Source: a virus. Taken from it: a stretch of 64,000 bases of DNA. Position numbers and translations under genes: made by a program. The stretch is from positions 1 to 64,000 of IMG/VR virus record IMGVR_UViG_3300017991_000001, one strand, 5' to 3'. Below the pieces are notes generated by a model. The model had not been told where the DNA came from and ran no database searches. It worked only from the letters and a program-made list of their open reading frames with translations. Every line of letters starts with the position of its first letter. The stretch's first letter is position 1. Positions 23,117-31,158 of this stretch are shown here, piece by piece.

Positions 23117-23150
23117 AAAGGCCGGCGAGTTACCGCCGGCCTTTCTTGTT
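23117..23150 (+). terminator. Rho-independent terminator
   Basis: AAAGGCCGGCG/CGCCGGCCTTT, an 11-bp perfect stem with a 6-nt loop, followed by CTTGTTTT. It ends the operon from 19956. Confidence 0.85.
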
Positions 23151-23176
23151 TTCCACCCAAGGATCGCGAGGAAGCC

Positions 23177-23884
23177 ATGCTTGGCGAACTACTGAAGGTG
23201 CTGCAAATGCCCGAGGTCGTGAAGATCACGCTCCAACAGCGCGACGAGACGACGGGCGAGGCGAGTTACTACTCCCTCTCAAAGGACGACCTACCCGAGG
23301 TTGCGGTGGACACGACGATGGACAAGTTCGTGGAGCCGATAAAGCCCGAGGAACTCGGAGCGCCGGAGTGTTCCGCGCCCAACAGCAACGAGGGCAACGG
23401 GGACGGCAAGATCAACTGGGTCGTTCGGGCAGATGGTACGCGGGTTATCCCCCGCGAGGTTCGTAATGACATTATAGCGCGTCGTCTGCAGGGCGAGATG
23501 CCGAGCGAAATCGCGAAGCATTACGGCCTGAGCAGGCGCAAGGTCGGCGACGTGTTGTACAAGGAGGCGCGTCACAACCCTGAGTTGAAAGCCCTCCACG
23601 AAGAGAGCACAAGACGTTTGAAGTTGCGCGGGAAGGCGTCCTCCGACTCTTCCAGCAACCGTTGCGGTCCGCTGAACATCGAATGGATCGTGCTGTCCAA
23701 CGGGAAGAGGGTCTTACCCCCGGCGGCGAAGCTGGACATCGTCGAGCGCCGCATCCGCGGCGAAAAGCCCGGAAAGATCGCCGAACTCTACGGCGTTCAA
23801 GCTTCACGCATTTCACAGCTGCTCTACCACGAGAGCAAGGACAACAAACGGCTCAAGACCGTGTTGAAAGGGAGGGCAAAGTAA
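23177..23884 (+). CDS. HTH protein with duplicated domain
   Basis: 235 aa. Two copies of one domain: RNDIIARRLQGEMPSEIAKHYG (split here: about 97-118) and KLDIVERRIRGEKPGKIAELYG (about 181-202), each preceded by G-T/K-RV-P-P/R and followed by a recognition-helix-like segment and YKEA/YHES. Transposase-type HTH folds are inferred, without a catalytic domain, so it is probably a regulator. Confidence 0.7.
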   Translation: MLGELLKVLQMPEVVKITLQQRDETTGEASYYSLSKDDLPEVAVDTTMDKFVEPIKPEELGAPECSAPNSNEGNGDGKINWVVRADGTRVIPREVRNDIIARRLQGEMPSEIAKHYGLSRRKVGDVLYKEARHNPELKALHEESTRRLKLRGKASSDSSSNRCGPLNIEWIVLSNGKRVLPPAAKLDIVERRIRGEKPGKIAELYGVQASRISQLLYHESKDNKRLKTVLKGRAK

Positions 23885-24282
23885 TGGCTAAGCGCCCCAG
23901 AAAGCTCGTTAATCCGAAAGGGTTTCCGGCGCAGTCGATTTTGCAGTATGCCAAAGGTAGCGCGGTCAAGAAGAAACTGAAGGCTGCGTTGGTGGCACGC
24001 AGGCAGGACATCGTTGACTATTTCCATGCCCGCCGCGCGCGCAATCCCAACCTTAGGGAGATGCATTTCGTTGTTTACGAGGACGCGAAGGGGGTAGGTC
24101 ATTACATGGCGCCTGGTGGTACGGTCTCCAGGAACGCTATTTTGGCCGTTGTGCGTGTTTCCCTCGTGTCTATGCCTCAGGTGATCATACCGGCGCACAC
24201 GCGGACGGTTGTGGAGACAAGGTTTGACATTACGGCTGCAACAATCGCCAATCTGAGGAAGGTGAGGTTCAACGTCTTATGA
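23884..24282 (+). CDS. Hypothetical basic protein
   Basis: 132 aa from ATG 23884, overlapping the previous stop by 1 bp. Basic N-half, then a beta-rich C-half (EMHFVVYEDAKGVGHYM). No family recognised. Confidence 0.6.
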   Translation: MAKRPRKLVNPKGFPAQSILQYAKGSAVKKKLKAALVARRQDIVDYFHARRARNPNLREMHFVVYEDAKGVGHYMAPGGTVSRNAILAVVRVSLVSMPQVIIPAHTRTVVETRFDITAATIANLRKVRFNVL

Positions 24283-24950
24283 TCGAATACGAGGAGATCC
24301 CGCAGCCGACCATCAAGCGGTGGAAGGTCGACACGAAGAACAAGATGATCTGGGCCGTGGCCAGGAAGGACAAGGCCGTAAGAAAGGCCGAGAAGGACCG
24401 ACGGATAGCGATAGCCAAGCTGAAGGACGAGCTCAAGGAGATCGTGGGCCCGCTGGGCCCGGAGGAGTTCTGGAAGGAGATGGAGCTCTTTCAGAAGCAC
24501 ATCAAGATGTTCCGGGACGAGCTGAAACGGAGCGACTGGTCCGAGGATGCGACCAACGAGTACTTCCGCGACAAGTGCGTGTTGGTGGGCCCGAATTCCG
24601 GTTTCATCGAGGGCGACAACGACAACGCGAACCAGTTCGGTGTCTGCGTGCAGTGCTGCCGGTTCGTGTGGCGGTACGACGAGATGGTCGCGTTGATCTC
24701 GAGCAAGGCGCGCGGGGCGGAGTGGTCCGACGGCTGCGGCCCGGACAGCTTCGGTGACATCTGCGACAGCTTCCTGCTGCGCGGTGAGGAGGCATACAAC
24801 AAGGCCTTGCTGCAAGGCAAGTGGCCGAAGGATGTTTTTGACGGGGAGAACGAGAACTACATCTCCTCGAACCTGGGCAAAGCGATGGACTTCTGGCTGG
24901 CCGTCTGCTGCCGGGACCTTTTAATACACGAACTTGGAGACGATGAGTGA
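24279..24950 (+). CDS. Hypothetical protein
   Basis: 223 aa. Coiled-coil N-third rich in K, E and R, then a mixed region with CVQCCRFVWRYDEM that could hold a metal. Unknown family. ATGA overlap with the preceding gene. Confidence 0.6.
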   Translation: MIEYEEIPQPTIKRWKVDTKNKMIWAVARKDKAVRKAEKDRRIAIAKLKDELKEIVGPLGPEEFWKEMELFQKHIKMFRDELKRSDWSEDATNEYFRDKCVLVGPNSGFIEGDNDNANQFGVCVQCCRFVWRYDEMVALISSKARGAEWSDGCGPDSFGDICDSFLLRGEEAYNKALLQGKWPKDVFDGENENYISSNLGKAMDFWLAVCCRDLLIHELGDDE

Positions 24951-25393
24951 TGTTCGGTTTACCGGTACCTGAGTATCTTTGCACCAAGATGGACAATCCG
25001 GGGGACGTGCTGCGCGAGCTGCTCGCGAACGCGGAGATTGCCAAGTCCACACCGAAGGCGCTTGTGGGCTACGCGTTCGCCGTTGCCAGGGAGTACCGGA
25101 AGCAACGCGCCGTGTGGGAGAAGGAGAAGGAAGACGAGAGGTTCTTGAAGGTTGCCGTTGAAAGTGGCGCGCTCATGAAGAAGAGGCGCGTGGAGCGGAA
25201 GATGTCGATCGCGGACATGGCGGCTGCCGTGGAGTCCACGTCGATGGCGATTGCCCGGTACGAGAAGGGTAAGGTGATCCCGGCCAGCAAGACGGCGCAG
25301 AGTATCAGGACAAAGCTGCAGTTCAACGGCCTGTGGAGCGAGCTCTACTATCGCGATGAAGATCTTGTCGTGGAAGGAGCGAAACGAAAGTGA
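24950..25393 (+). CDS. XRE-family HTH regulator
   Basis: 147 aa from ATG 24950 (a GTG is one codon upstream). C-terminal MKKRRVERKMSIADMAAAVE and STSMAIARYEKGKVIP fit the Cro/CI helix-turn-helix, with the usual RYEKG after the recognition helix. A regulator of phage genes is likely; target unknown. Confidence 0.7.
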   Translation: MFGLPVPEYLCTKMDNPGDVLRELLANAEIAKSTPKALVGYAFAVAREYRKQRAVWEKEKEDERFLKVAVESGALMKKRRVERKMSIADMAAAVESTSMAIARYEKGKVIPASKTAQSIRTKLQFNGLWSELYYRDEDLVVEGAKRK

Positions 25394-25860
25394 GCGTACC
25401 CAACCGGACCGACCTTGCGATCGACAAACACGCGGTCAGCGTAACCGCATTCGGCAGGAAGTTTACGGTAAGCACCGTTTGCCCGTCGCTGGACGGCAAG
25501 ACGACCGAAGTGCTCGTGGCCTGCGCGGAGAAGGACGGGAAAAGGGAAAGGTTGGCCACTTCCAACTTGACGGAGGTGTCCCACTTCCTGCAGGCGTACG
25601 GGATACCCAAGCACACGGTCGACGACCTCATCAACGAGGCTCGGGGCATCGAATTCCAGATGCTGGACTTCGCCAACTGCAGCGCGTCACAGATGGTGGC
25701 GCGTTGCACCGACATGCTGGACCACATGGTCAAGCTGGTGACCATCCTGGAGCAACAGCGTTCCCTTATCGATTCGATGGACCTGCCTGAGAGGTGTCGC
25801 AAGAAGGTTGATCAGGACCGGTTGCTGGTGCGCCATGTCAGGAAGGTCTGGAAGATATAG
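25390..25860 (+). CDS. Hypothetical protein
   Basis: 156 aa from GTG 25390. Beta-rich N-half and helical C-half with a likely coiled coil (MLDHMVKLVTILEQQRSLI). Ends with TAG, 2 bp before the next start. Unknown. Confidence 0.6.
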   Translation: MSVPNRTDLAIDKHAVSVTAFGRKFTVSTVCPSLDGKTTEVLVACAEKDGKRERLATSNLTEVSHFLQAYGIPKHTVDDLINEARGIEFQMLDFANCSASQMVARCTDMLDHMVKLVTILEQQRSLIDSMDLPERCRKKVDQDRLLVRHVRKVWKI

Positions 25861-25862
25861 GC

Positions 25863-26417
25863 GTGCCGCGTACGAGCCCCAAGAGCGTGCCGTGGGAGCT
25901 ATACCAGTGCCCGACCGAGCCTCGCTTCAAGGGCGATGTGCTCGGTTGCGGCTACGACGAGATCGTTGCCAGGGACGACACCAAGCGTTGTGAGTGTCCC
26001 GCCTGCGGGTTGACGTTCGACCCCATCGAGACGCCCGTGTCGGTGCGCAAGATCAAGGAGCCGGAGCTATACGACGTCACCTTGTACCTTACGGTGCGGG
26101 TGAAGCTGAAGGACATCTCGGCGCTCTCGCACATCAAGGCCATCGAGCGCGCGAACAAGGTCTTCGACCCGTGGTCGGACCTGCACCTGGACGTGACCAA
26201 GCCTCACAACCACGCCTCCTACGCCGAGTTTTCGGAGGAGTGGACCGGCGCGCTGGTGGATGAGGCGAAGGAGCGCGACGAGTTCCACCACTCCGACTCG
26301 TTCAGGCCCTCGGACCCATACATGACCGGGGGCACGAACTGGGCGCGGGACTACTACGTCTGCGCCGGCGTCAACTTCGGCCGGAGGGCCAGGGAGAAGA
26401 GGGATCGCGATGGCTAA
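25863..26417 (+). CDS. Hypothetical protein with Cys zinc site
   Basis: 184 aa from GTG 25863. CPTEP...GCGYDE and CECPACGLTF give a Cys4-type zinc ribbon in the first 60 residues, followed by a beta-alpha domain. Overlaps the next gene by 8 bp. Confidence 0.6.
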   Translation: MPRTSPKSVPWELYQCPTEPRFKGDVLGCGYDEIVARDDTKRCECPACGLTFDPIETPVSVRKIKEPELYDVTLYLTVRVKLKDISALSHIKAIERANKVFDPWSDLHLDVTKPHNHASYAEFSEEWTGALVDEAKERDEFHHSDSFRPSDPYMTGGTNWARDYYVCAGVNFGRRAREKRDRDG

Positions 26418-26712
26418 GTTCAAATTGTGGTGCACGTGGCACTGCGGCACCTGGGTGGAGATCGAGGCGGACTCCTTCGACGAGGCTGTGAACACGGCGG
26501 TGAACGTGAACGACGTGCCGAAGGGGGAGTACATTGACCACACGTTCAGCGTGGACAGGTACGCGTCCCACAGCGGGGGCGAGCAGAAGTCGGTGTGGGA
26601 CGAGGACGCCGAGTACCCGATGAAGGATTGGCGTTACGAGGTGTCCAACGGGGACACCGTGCTGGGTTACCAGGACTGGGTGAAGCATCAACGCGAGGCC
26701 AACAGGGAATGA
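26410..26712 (+). CDS. Hypothetical protein
   Basis: 100 aa. Begins MAKFKLWCTWHCGTWVEIEA, a compact beta hairpin with Cys and His, followed by acidic helix and loop. Unknown small phage protein. Confidence 0.6.
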   Translation: MAKFKLWCTWHCGTWVEIEADSFDEAVNTAVNVNDVPKGEYIDHTFSVDRYASHSGGEQKSVWDEDAEYPMKDWRYEVSNGDTVLGYQDWVKHQREANRE

Positions 26713-26954
26713 GCATATATCTGATGTGGACCATCGTGCTCGTGCTGGTCGGATACTGGGGCGCGCATCTGATGGGTTGGGCGTTTGCCCGTGAGATGAT
26801 CAAGGACGAGCTGACGGGCAGGCCGCAGGAGGAAGTCGACAAGGCGATGAAATGCATCTTCGGGCTGTTCGTCAAGAAGATGACGTTCGGGGTGCTCGAG
26901 CTCCCGGACCCGTACGGAGGAGAGGCCGACACCCATGGCGATCTATCTGGATAA
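26709..26954 (+). CDS. Small membrane protein
   Basis: 81 aa from ATG 26709 (ATGA overlap). N-terminal hydrophobic segment IYLMWTIVLVLVGYWGAHLMG is a membrane anchor; the rest is a soluble helical domain. Confidence 0.6.
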   Translation: MSIYLMWTIVLVLVGYWGAHLMGWAFAREMIKDELTGRPQEEVDKAMKCIFGLFVKKMTFGVLELPDPYGGEADTHGDLSG

Positions 26955-27468
26955 GGAAAAGGGTGTCAACCCGCGGCTAACGTCCTGCCGGCGCTGCGGC
27001 GAGGCCGTGGGCGTGGCCCTGATGGGCAACAAGGGCTACAAGGAAATCTGTCAGGCGTGCGGCATGGTCTACTACGGCGGCCGTGACGTGGGCGTGCGCA
27101 GCTGCGTCGCCAAGCGCCTGAACGAGCACGACAAGGAGGTGGCCTGCGGCGGGACCTTATTCAACCGCGAGCCGCTCGAGGACATGGAGAGCATCCCGTG
27201 CGAGCTGTGCGACACGTGTGCGAAGGAGATCGAGGAGCACCGCAAGGTGGTTGAGGAAGGGGGCATCTACTGGCAGTGCAGTGACTGCCGCGCGAGCGGG
27301 GTGATCAAGTCCAACTCGCCCATTTGTGCAGCCGTGCGCAAGCAAACCGGCATTGAACCGCCGGGCCCCGTCGGGGTCGAGTTCCAGAAGGAACCGGTGG
27401 GCGGTTTGTCTTGTCCGGCGTGCGGACCTGATGCGGACGAACTCAAGGAGAGCGATGAGCAAAGCTGA
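26935..27468 (+). CDS. Multi-zinc-ribbon protein
   Basis: 177 aa with at least three CxxC pairs: CRRCGE/CQACGM, CELCDTC and CSDCRA, plus CPACG near the end. Such arrays of zinc ribbons bind nucleic acid or act as scaffolds. No enzyme motif is seen. Confidence 0.65.
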   Translation: MAIYLDKEKGVNPRLTSCRRCGEAVGVALMGNKGYKEICQACGMVYYGGRDVGVRSCVAKRLNEHDKEVACGGTLFNREPLEDMESIPCELCDTCAKEIEEHRKVVEEGGIYWQCSDCRASGVIKSNSPICAAVRKQTGIEPPGPVGVEFQKEPVGGLSCPACGPDADELKESDEQS

Positions 27469-27664
27469 CGACGTAGGGAAGAAACCGGCGTTTCCGAAAG
27501 CGGGTGTGTATGAGCGAGAAGGGCTGACGAAGCTGGAGTTCATGGCGCTCGTCCTGACGGCCGCCAAGGCCAGCAGTGAACCCGGGCTGTCCGTGACGTT
27601 CTGCACGAAGATCGGCGCGGAGAGCGCTCGGGACCTGCTGAAGGAGCTGTATCCCGATGAATGA
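27455..27664 (+). CDS. Small hypothetical protein
   Basis: 69 aa from ATG 27455, overlapping neighbours on both sides. Mixed helix-strand composition (LTKLEFMALVLTAAKA). Unknown. Confidence 0.55.
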   Translation: MSKADDVGKKPAFPKAGVYEREGLTKLEFMALVLTAAKASSEPGLSVTFCTKIGAESARDLLKELYPDE

Positions 27665-28298
27665 TTCCGATGCCGGCACCGAAAAGTTTACGGAGTGGGT
27701 GACGGAACCGGTCCAGGCCGCCGTGGCGTGCCGCTACAGGCCTGACTGCGGAGACCTGGCGTGGTCTTACGACCTGCCCGTGTTGAAGTATCTGAAGCCC
27801 GCCCTGATCGACATCGTCACGGCGGGCGAGCTGTACAAGCCGTTGACGTTCGTCTCGGGCAACCCGTGGCGGGCGCTCAAGCACATGCGGATTCGTTTCG
27901 AGCATCTGCGACATCAACATGAGGACCCGGAGACGGACAGGAAGGAAGACGCGTGGATGCCCTGCGGCATCTTTTCGGCGGAGGGCTTCACGCGGTATTT
28001 GCCGGATGAGCCCAGGTGGCACATGGCCAGGGACGCCGGGTTTGTGGAGTGGACCTGCGAGCAGGACCGCGAGGAACACAGGCACAGGCGCAAGGAGCGG
28101 TACGCCCGTACGCATCAGGTGCGGATTAAGGACGAGTGGGATTTCTACCTGAGCGAAACCGGGAAGTTGCTGATGGGTTCGGGGTATTCCAAGATGTGCT
28201 ACCCGCACGACGGCAGCCGCGGGTTGGTGCTTTGCCAAATGGACCTGGCCAACGGCGATGAGCTGTTGGTCGCGATCTGGGAGTGGTACAACAAATGA
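27657..28298 (+). CDS. Hypothetical protein
   Basis: 213 aa. Central region of alternating E, R and H (CEQDREEHRHRRKERYARTH) suggests an exposed charged helix; globular on both sides. No recognised family. ATGA overlap with the next gene. Confidence 0.6.
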   Translation: MNDSDAGTEKFTEWVTEPVQAAVACRYRPDCGDLAWSYDLPVLKYLKPALIDIVTAGELYKPLTFVSGNPWRALKHMRIRFEHLRHQHEDPETDRKEDAWMPCGIFSAEGFTRYLPDEPRWHMARDAGFVEWTCEQDREEHRHRRKERYARTHQVRIKDEWDFYLSETGKLLMGSGYSKMCYPHDGSRGLVLCQMDLANGDELLVAIWEWYNK

Positions 28299-28630
28299 GA
28301 ATACTGAGAGTGGGCAAGCGGGCCACGGCCAACATACTGGCGGCCCTGCGGTTCTGGCAGGAGGAACTGGTGCAGGACTGCGGCGCCTACGCGGCGCGCA
28401 GCCGGTTCCCCGATCACTTCCACGACGTGGAGCCGTACGACAGCGACGAGATCGACCAGCTGTGCGAGGCCATCAACGCGGCCGAAGACAAGCTGACGGC
28501 CTTCGTGGAGATGATCGCCCGCCTGAAGCTGACGCGGGAGATCGAGAACCCGAACCTCGAGAACGACGAGGCCATGAACAGGCTCATCACCGAGGCGCGC
28601 CAGCTGCTCACGGAAGTGAACAGCACGTGA
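28295..28630 (+). CDS. Hypothetical helical protein
   Basis: 111 aa from ATG 28295. Mostly helical and acidic, with regularly spaced E and L residues (DEIDQLCEAINAAEDKLTAF). Unknown. Confidence 0.6.
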   Translation: MRILRVGKRATANILAALRFWQEELVQDCGAYAARSRFPDHFHDVEPYDSDEIDQLCEAINAAEDKLTAFVEMIARLKLTREIENPNLENDEAMNRLITEARQLLTEVNST

Positions 28631-28646
28631 AGGAAAGTTTGTAGTT

Positions 28647-28730
28647 GTGTATCGGGAAATTCGATATACATTTCACCCGTTGATACCCCTCCAAAGTGGC
28701 GCGGCTTGAAGGGGGTCATTGGGACCCCCT
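28647..28730 (+). promoter_or_regulatory. Inverted repeat and terminator-like hairpin
   Basis: TGTATCG...CGATATACA forms an imperfect palindrome around AT-rich sequence (28647-28670), and GGGGGTC-ATTGG-GACCCCC (28711-28729) a strong hairpin without T run. Together they suggest a promoter/operator or attenuator ahead of the gene at 28748. Confidence 0.4.
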
Positions 28731-28747
28731 CCGCGCCCGGAGTACCC

Positions 28748-29059
28748 ATGCTCATCTACGGCAAGGCCAGCGGCAACACGACGACGCCGCTCGAGGACCC
28801 GCAGCTCAATCGCGACGCGGAGGGACGGCGGGTCGTGCCGCTTTACCTGATGCTGTTGACGAAGCAGGAGGCGGTACCCTGGTGCGTGCACATGCATCTG
28901 TACAAGTACACGCTCAAGGGAAAAACGGGGGCGTACGAGAAGCTGTTCACGGTGTCCACGCCGGAGAGCGTTGCGCTGGACTTGCACGCTGATCTTGAGA
29001 AGCTGGACGCGCTGACGCTGCCGGACGATATCATCGACAGGAGCAACCTGTTCGCGTGA
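28748..29059 (+). CDS. Hypothetical protein
   Basis: 103 aa from ATG 28748 (GGAG 6 bp upstream); a TTG at 28706 is an alternative. Beta-rich (LYLMLLTKQEAVPWCVHMHLY). Unknown. Overlaps the next GTG start. Confidence 0.55.
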   Translation: MLIYGKASGNTTTPLEDPQLNRDAEGRRVVPLYLMLLTKQEAVPWCVHMHLYKYTLKGKTGAYEKLFTVSTPESVALDLHADLEKLDALTLPDDIIDRSNLFA

Positions 29060-29406
29060 CCTTTGACGAGAAGTGGGAGCGATTGGGCGAGGAGAACCCC
29101 GACGCCAAGCTGGCCGACGGGTTCGAGGACGCGTTCATAGGTGTAGCCAGACGGTTCCACACGTCCCTGGCGCTGTACAGTCGGCGCCAGTGCATCCAGA
29201 TACTCATGGATCGAGACGGTATGACGGAGGAGGAGGCCGAGGAGTTCTTCTCCTTCAACACGCAAGGCGCATGGGTGGGTGAAGACACGCCCGTGTTCGC
29301 GGATTTCTTTGAGGACTTTTATGGGGAAGCGTCAACGCAGTTCGGCAGGCGAGCAAGAGATCACGTGGGACGAAGTACAAAAAGCCATCCGCAAGCTGAA
29401 GCCTGA
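29056..29406 (+). CDS. Hypothetical acidic protein
   Basis: 116 aa from GTG 29056. Helical, acidic middle with DRDGMTEEEAEEFFSFNTQG, a common phage segment seen in small helical proteins; no function known. The last 29 residues overlap the next gene. Confidence 0.55.
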   Translation: MTFDEKWERLGEENPDAKLADGFEDAFIGVARRFHTSLALYSRRQCIQILMDRDGMTEEEAEEFFSFNTQGAWVGEDTPVFADFFEDFYGEASTQFGRRARDHVGRSTKSHPQAEA

Positions 29407-29734
29407 AGTCATTCTGGCGGCGGCGCGCATCTGCGACGGCCACACCATCTTCAACCAGAAGTGTTTTCTGGATGCCGGCCTCCCGCCGGCGGTCGTGTCG
29501 TTTTACACGGAACGCCAGGAGTCCGACCCGAGCGGGCACCCCAAGGGGCAGATCTTCAGCAACGAGGGTTACCACCTGGCCAGCCTCCGTGGCATCTACG
29601 GTTTGCGACTGATTCAGGGGCTGTGTCGGGCGTTGGGCGTTGAGTACGAAAGCAAACTCGGCCGCGGGTTCCAGGCGCAAGCCTGCATGTACGCGTTGGA
29701 GCAGCATTTCAAGGAGAACAAGGTTGCCGAATGA
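29321..29734 (+). CDS. Hypothetical protein
   Basis: 137 aa from ATG 29321 (GAGGA upstream). Contains FSNEGYHLASLRGIYGLRLI and helix-rich ends. No family recognised; overlaps both neighbours. Confidence 0.55.
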   Translation: MGKRQRSSAGEQEITWDEVQKAIRKLKPEVILAAARICDGHTIFNQKCFLDAGLPPAVVSFYTERQESDPSGHPKGQIFSNEGYHLASLRGIYGLRLIQGLCRALGVEYESKLGRGFQAQACMYALEQHFKENKVAE

Positions 29735-30110
29735 GCGACACGCCAGGCTCGCTGAGCTTGCAGGTAGTGCCAGGGAGGAATGCTACCGAGGGCTGGACAG
29801 ACAGTGGGATGCCTATAACGAGTATGTACATGTTCTGGCGGAGAAGGTGTTCCTGGAGGTTGTGAAGCCTTTCCTGCGTAGACGGGACTGGACGCTCGTA
29901 ACCGGCATGGGCGAGTGGACCATGCGCAACACCAGCGGCGACATCGTGATGGATCACCCCATCCAGGATGAGGAAGTCCGCCGTGTGATGGAACTGATGG
30001 AGCAAGGCGTGCCGGGGCTGCCTGCCAACGACTTGGGCTCGCTGATGCCAGACTATCCCCCATCGAGAAAGGAAGAGGGAATTGCCAAAGAAAATCCTGT
30101 TCGCGAGTGA
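29724..30110 (+). CDS. Hypothetical protein
   Basis: 128 aa from TTG 29724. Helical N-half and a C-terminal acidic segment. Overlaps the start of the SbcD-like gene by 29 bp, so it is translated with the recombination genes. Unknown function. Confidence 0.5.
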   Translation: MPNERHARLAELAGSAREECYRGLDRQWDAYNEYVHVLAEKVFLEVVKPFLRRRDWTLVTGMGEWTMRNTSGDIVMDHPIQDEEVRRVMELMEQGVPGLPANDLGSLMPDYPPSRKEEGIAKENPVRE

Positions 30111-31158
30111 CACGCATCTGCACCCCACCATCTGGGACGACCTGCCCCAGGTGTGGGGCGATGCGTACAGAGCGTTCGACCAGCTGTGCCTGCGGGCGGT
30201 GGAGGACGAGGACATCACTTCCGTCTTCCTGGGCGGCGACGTCTTCGACCGCCAGCCGGAGTCCTGCGCGATGGAGTGTTTCCTGCGCAACATGGACCGG
30301 CTGCAGGACGTGAACAAGCCCGTCTTCGCGATCCAGGGCCAGCACGGCAAGGTGCGCACCCGGGGACGCGACGACGTGGTGCCGTGGCCGTCGGTGCACG
30401 GCTGGGTGAAGCAGATGAGCCACAAGCCCTTCGGGTTGCTGCCCAAGGTCAAGGCGGTGGGCATCGATCACTGCGGGCCGGACGACCTGCAGAAGAAGCT
30501 CTCCCGCATCTCGAAGCAGGCCGCGGTGGTCTTCATGCACCAGATGATCAAGGGCGGCGTGCCCCTGATCAAGGACGTGCAGAACTGGGACTTCGATCCC
30601 GAGTGGCTGCCGGAAAGCGTGAAGCTGGTGCTGGCCGGCGACCTGCACGTGCCGGCCGAGTTCAACATCCCCGGCGGCAAGCTGGTCTACAACGGGGCCA
30701 CGGTGCTGCGGAGCATCGACGAGCCCGAGGAGAAGTACTTCACCGTGGTGAGCGAGGAGCTGACCTTCGAGCGGGTGCGCATCAACAGCCGCGTCTTCAA
30801 GCGCGCCTCGGTGTTCGCGGAGAAGGCGCTGCAGCAGGCCATGGAGGCCACGAGCAAGATGCCGCCCGAGTCCGTGTTGGAGGTGAAGTACGACCCGCGC
30901 ATCGACGGGGTGGAGCAGAAGCTGAGGGACGCCAATGAGGCCATCCACTTCCGGTTCGTGCCGGTGCCCACGGTGGGCGTGGTGGTGGGCGAGGGCGAGC
31001 TGGAGCTGCCCGACAACGTGAGTCCCGAAGGGTTCCTGGACGAGTTCGTGGACCGGGAACAGCGTCCCGTGCTGCATTCGTTCCTGTTTCAGATGATCAC
31101 GGCGCAGAACGAACGGGACGAGCTGGAACGTCAACGCATGGAGATCCTCGGGGAATGA
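30082..31158 (+). CDS. SbcD/Mre11/gp47-like nuclease subunit
   Basis: 358 aa from TTG 30082, chosen for AAGGAAGAGGGAA directly upstream. Metallophosphoesterase motifs in order: SDTH (about 9-12), GGDVFD (about 53-58), GQHG (about 89-92), FMHQM and AGDLH. Two differ from the usual GNHD (Q for N) and GHxH (D for the first H). The partner ATPase follows with a 4-bp overlap. In T4 the pair gp46/gp47 makes 3' ends for recombination-dependent replication and degrades host DNA. Confidence 0.85.
   Translation: MPKKILFASDTHLHPTIWDDLPQVWGDAYRAFDQLCLRAVEDEDITSVFLGGDVFDRQPESCAMECFLRNMDRLQDVNKPVFAIQGQHGKVRTRGRDDVVPWPSVHGWVKQMSHKPFGLLPKVKAVGIDHCGPDDLQKKLSRISKQAAVVFMHQMIKGGVPLIKDVQNWDFDPEWLPESVKLVLAGDLHVPAEFNIPGGKLVYNGATVLRSIDEPEEKYFTVVSEELTFERVRINSRVFKRASVFAEKALQQAMEATSKMPPESVLEVKYDPRIDGVEQKLRDANEAIHFRFVPVPTVGVVVGEGELELPDNVSPEGFLDEFVDREQRPVLHSFLFQMITAQNERDELERQRMEILGE

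Noticed and set aside
29614-31134. 506-codon minus ORF opposite the SbcD-like gene
   Set aside because: Histidine/leucine-rich shadow without motifs or a ribosome site.
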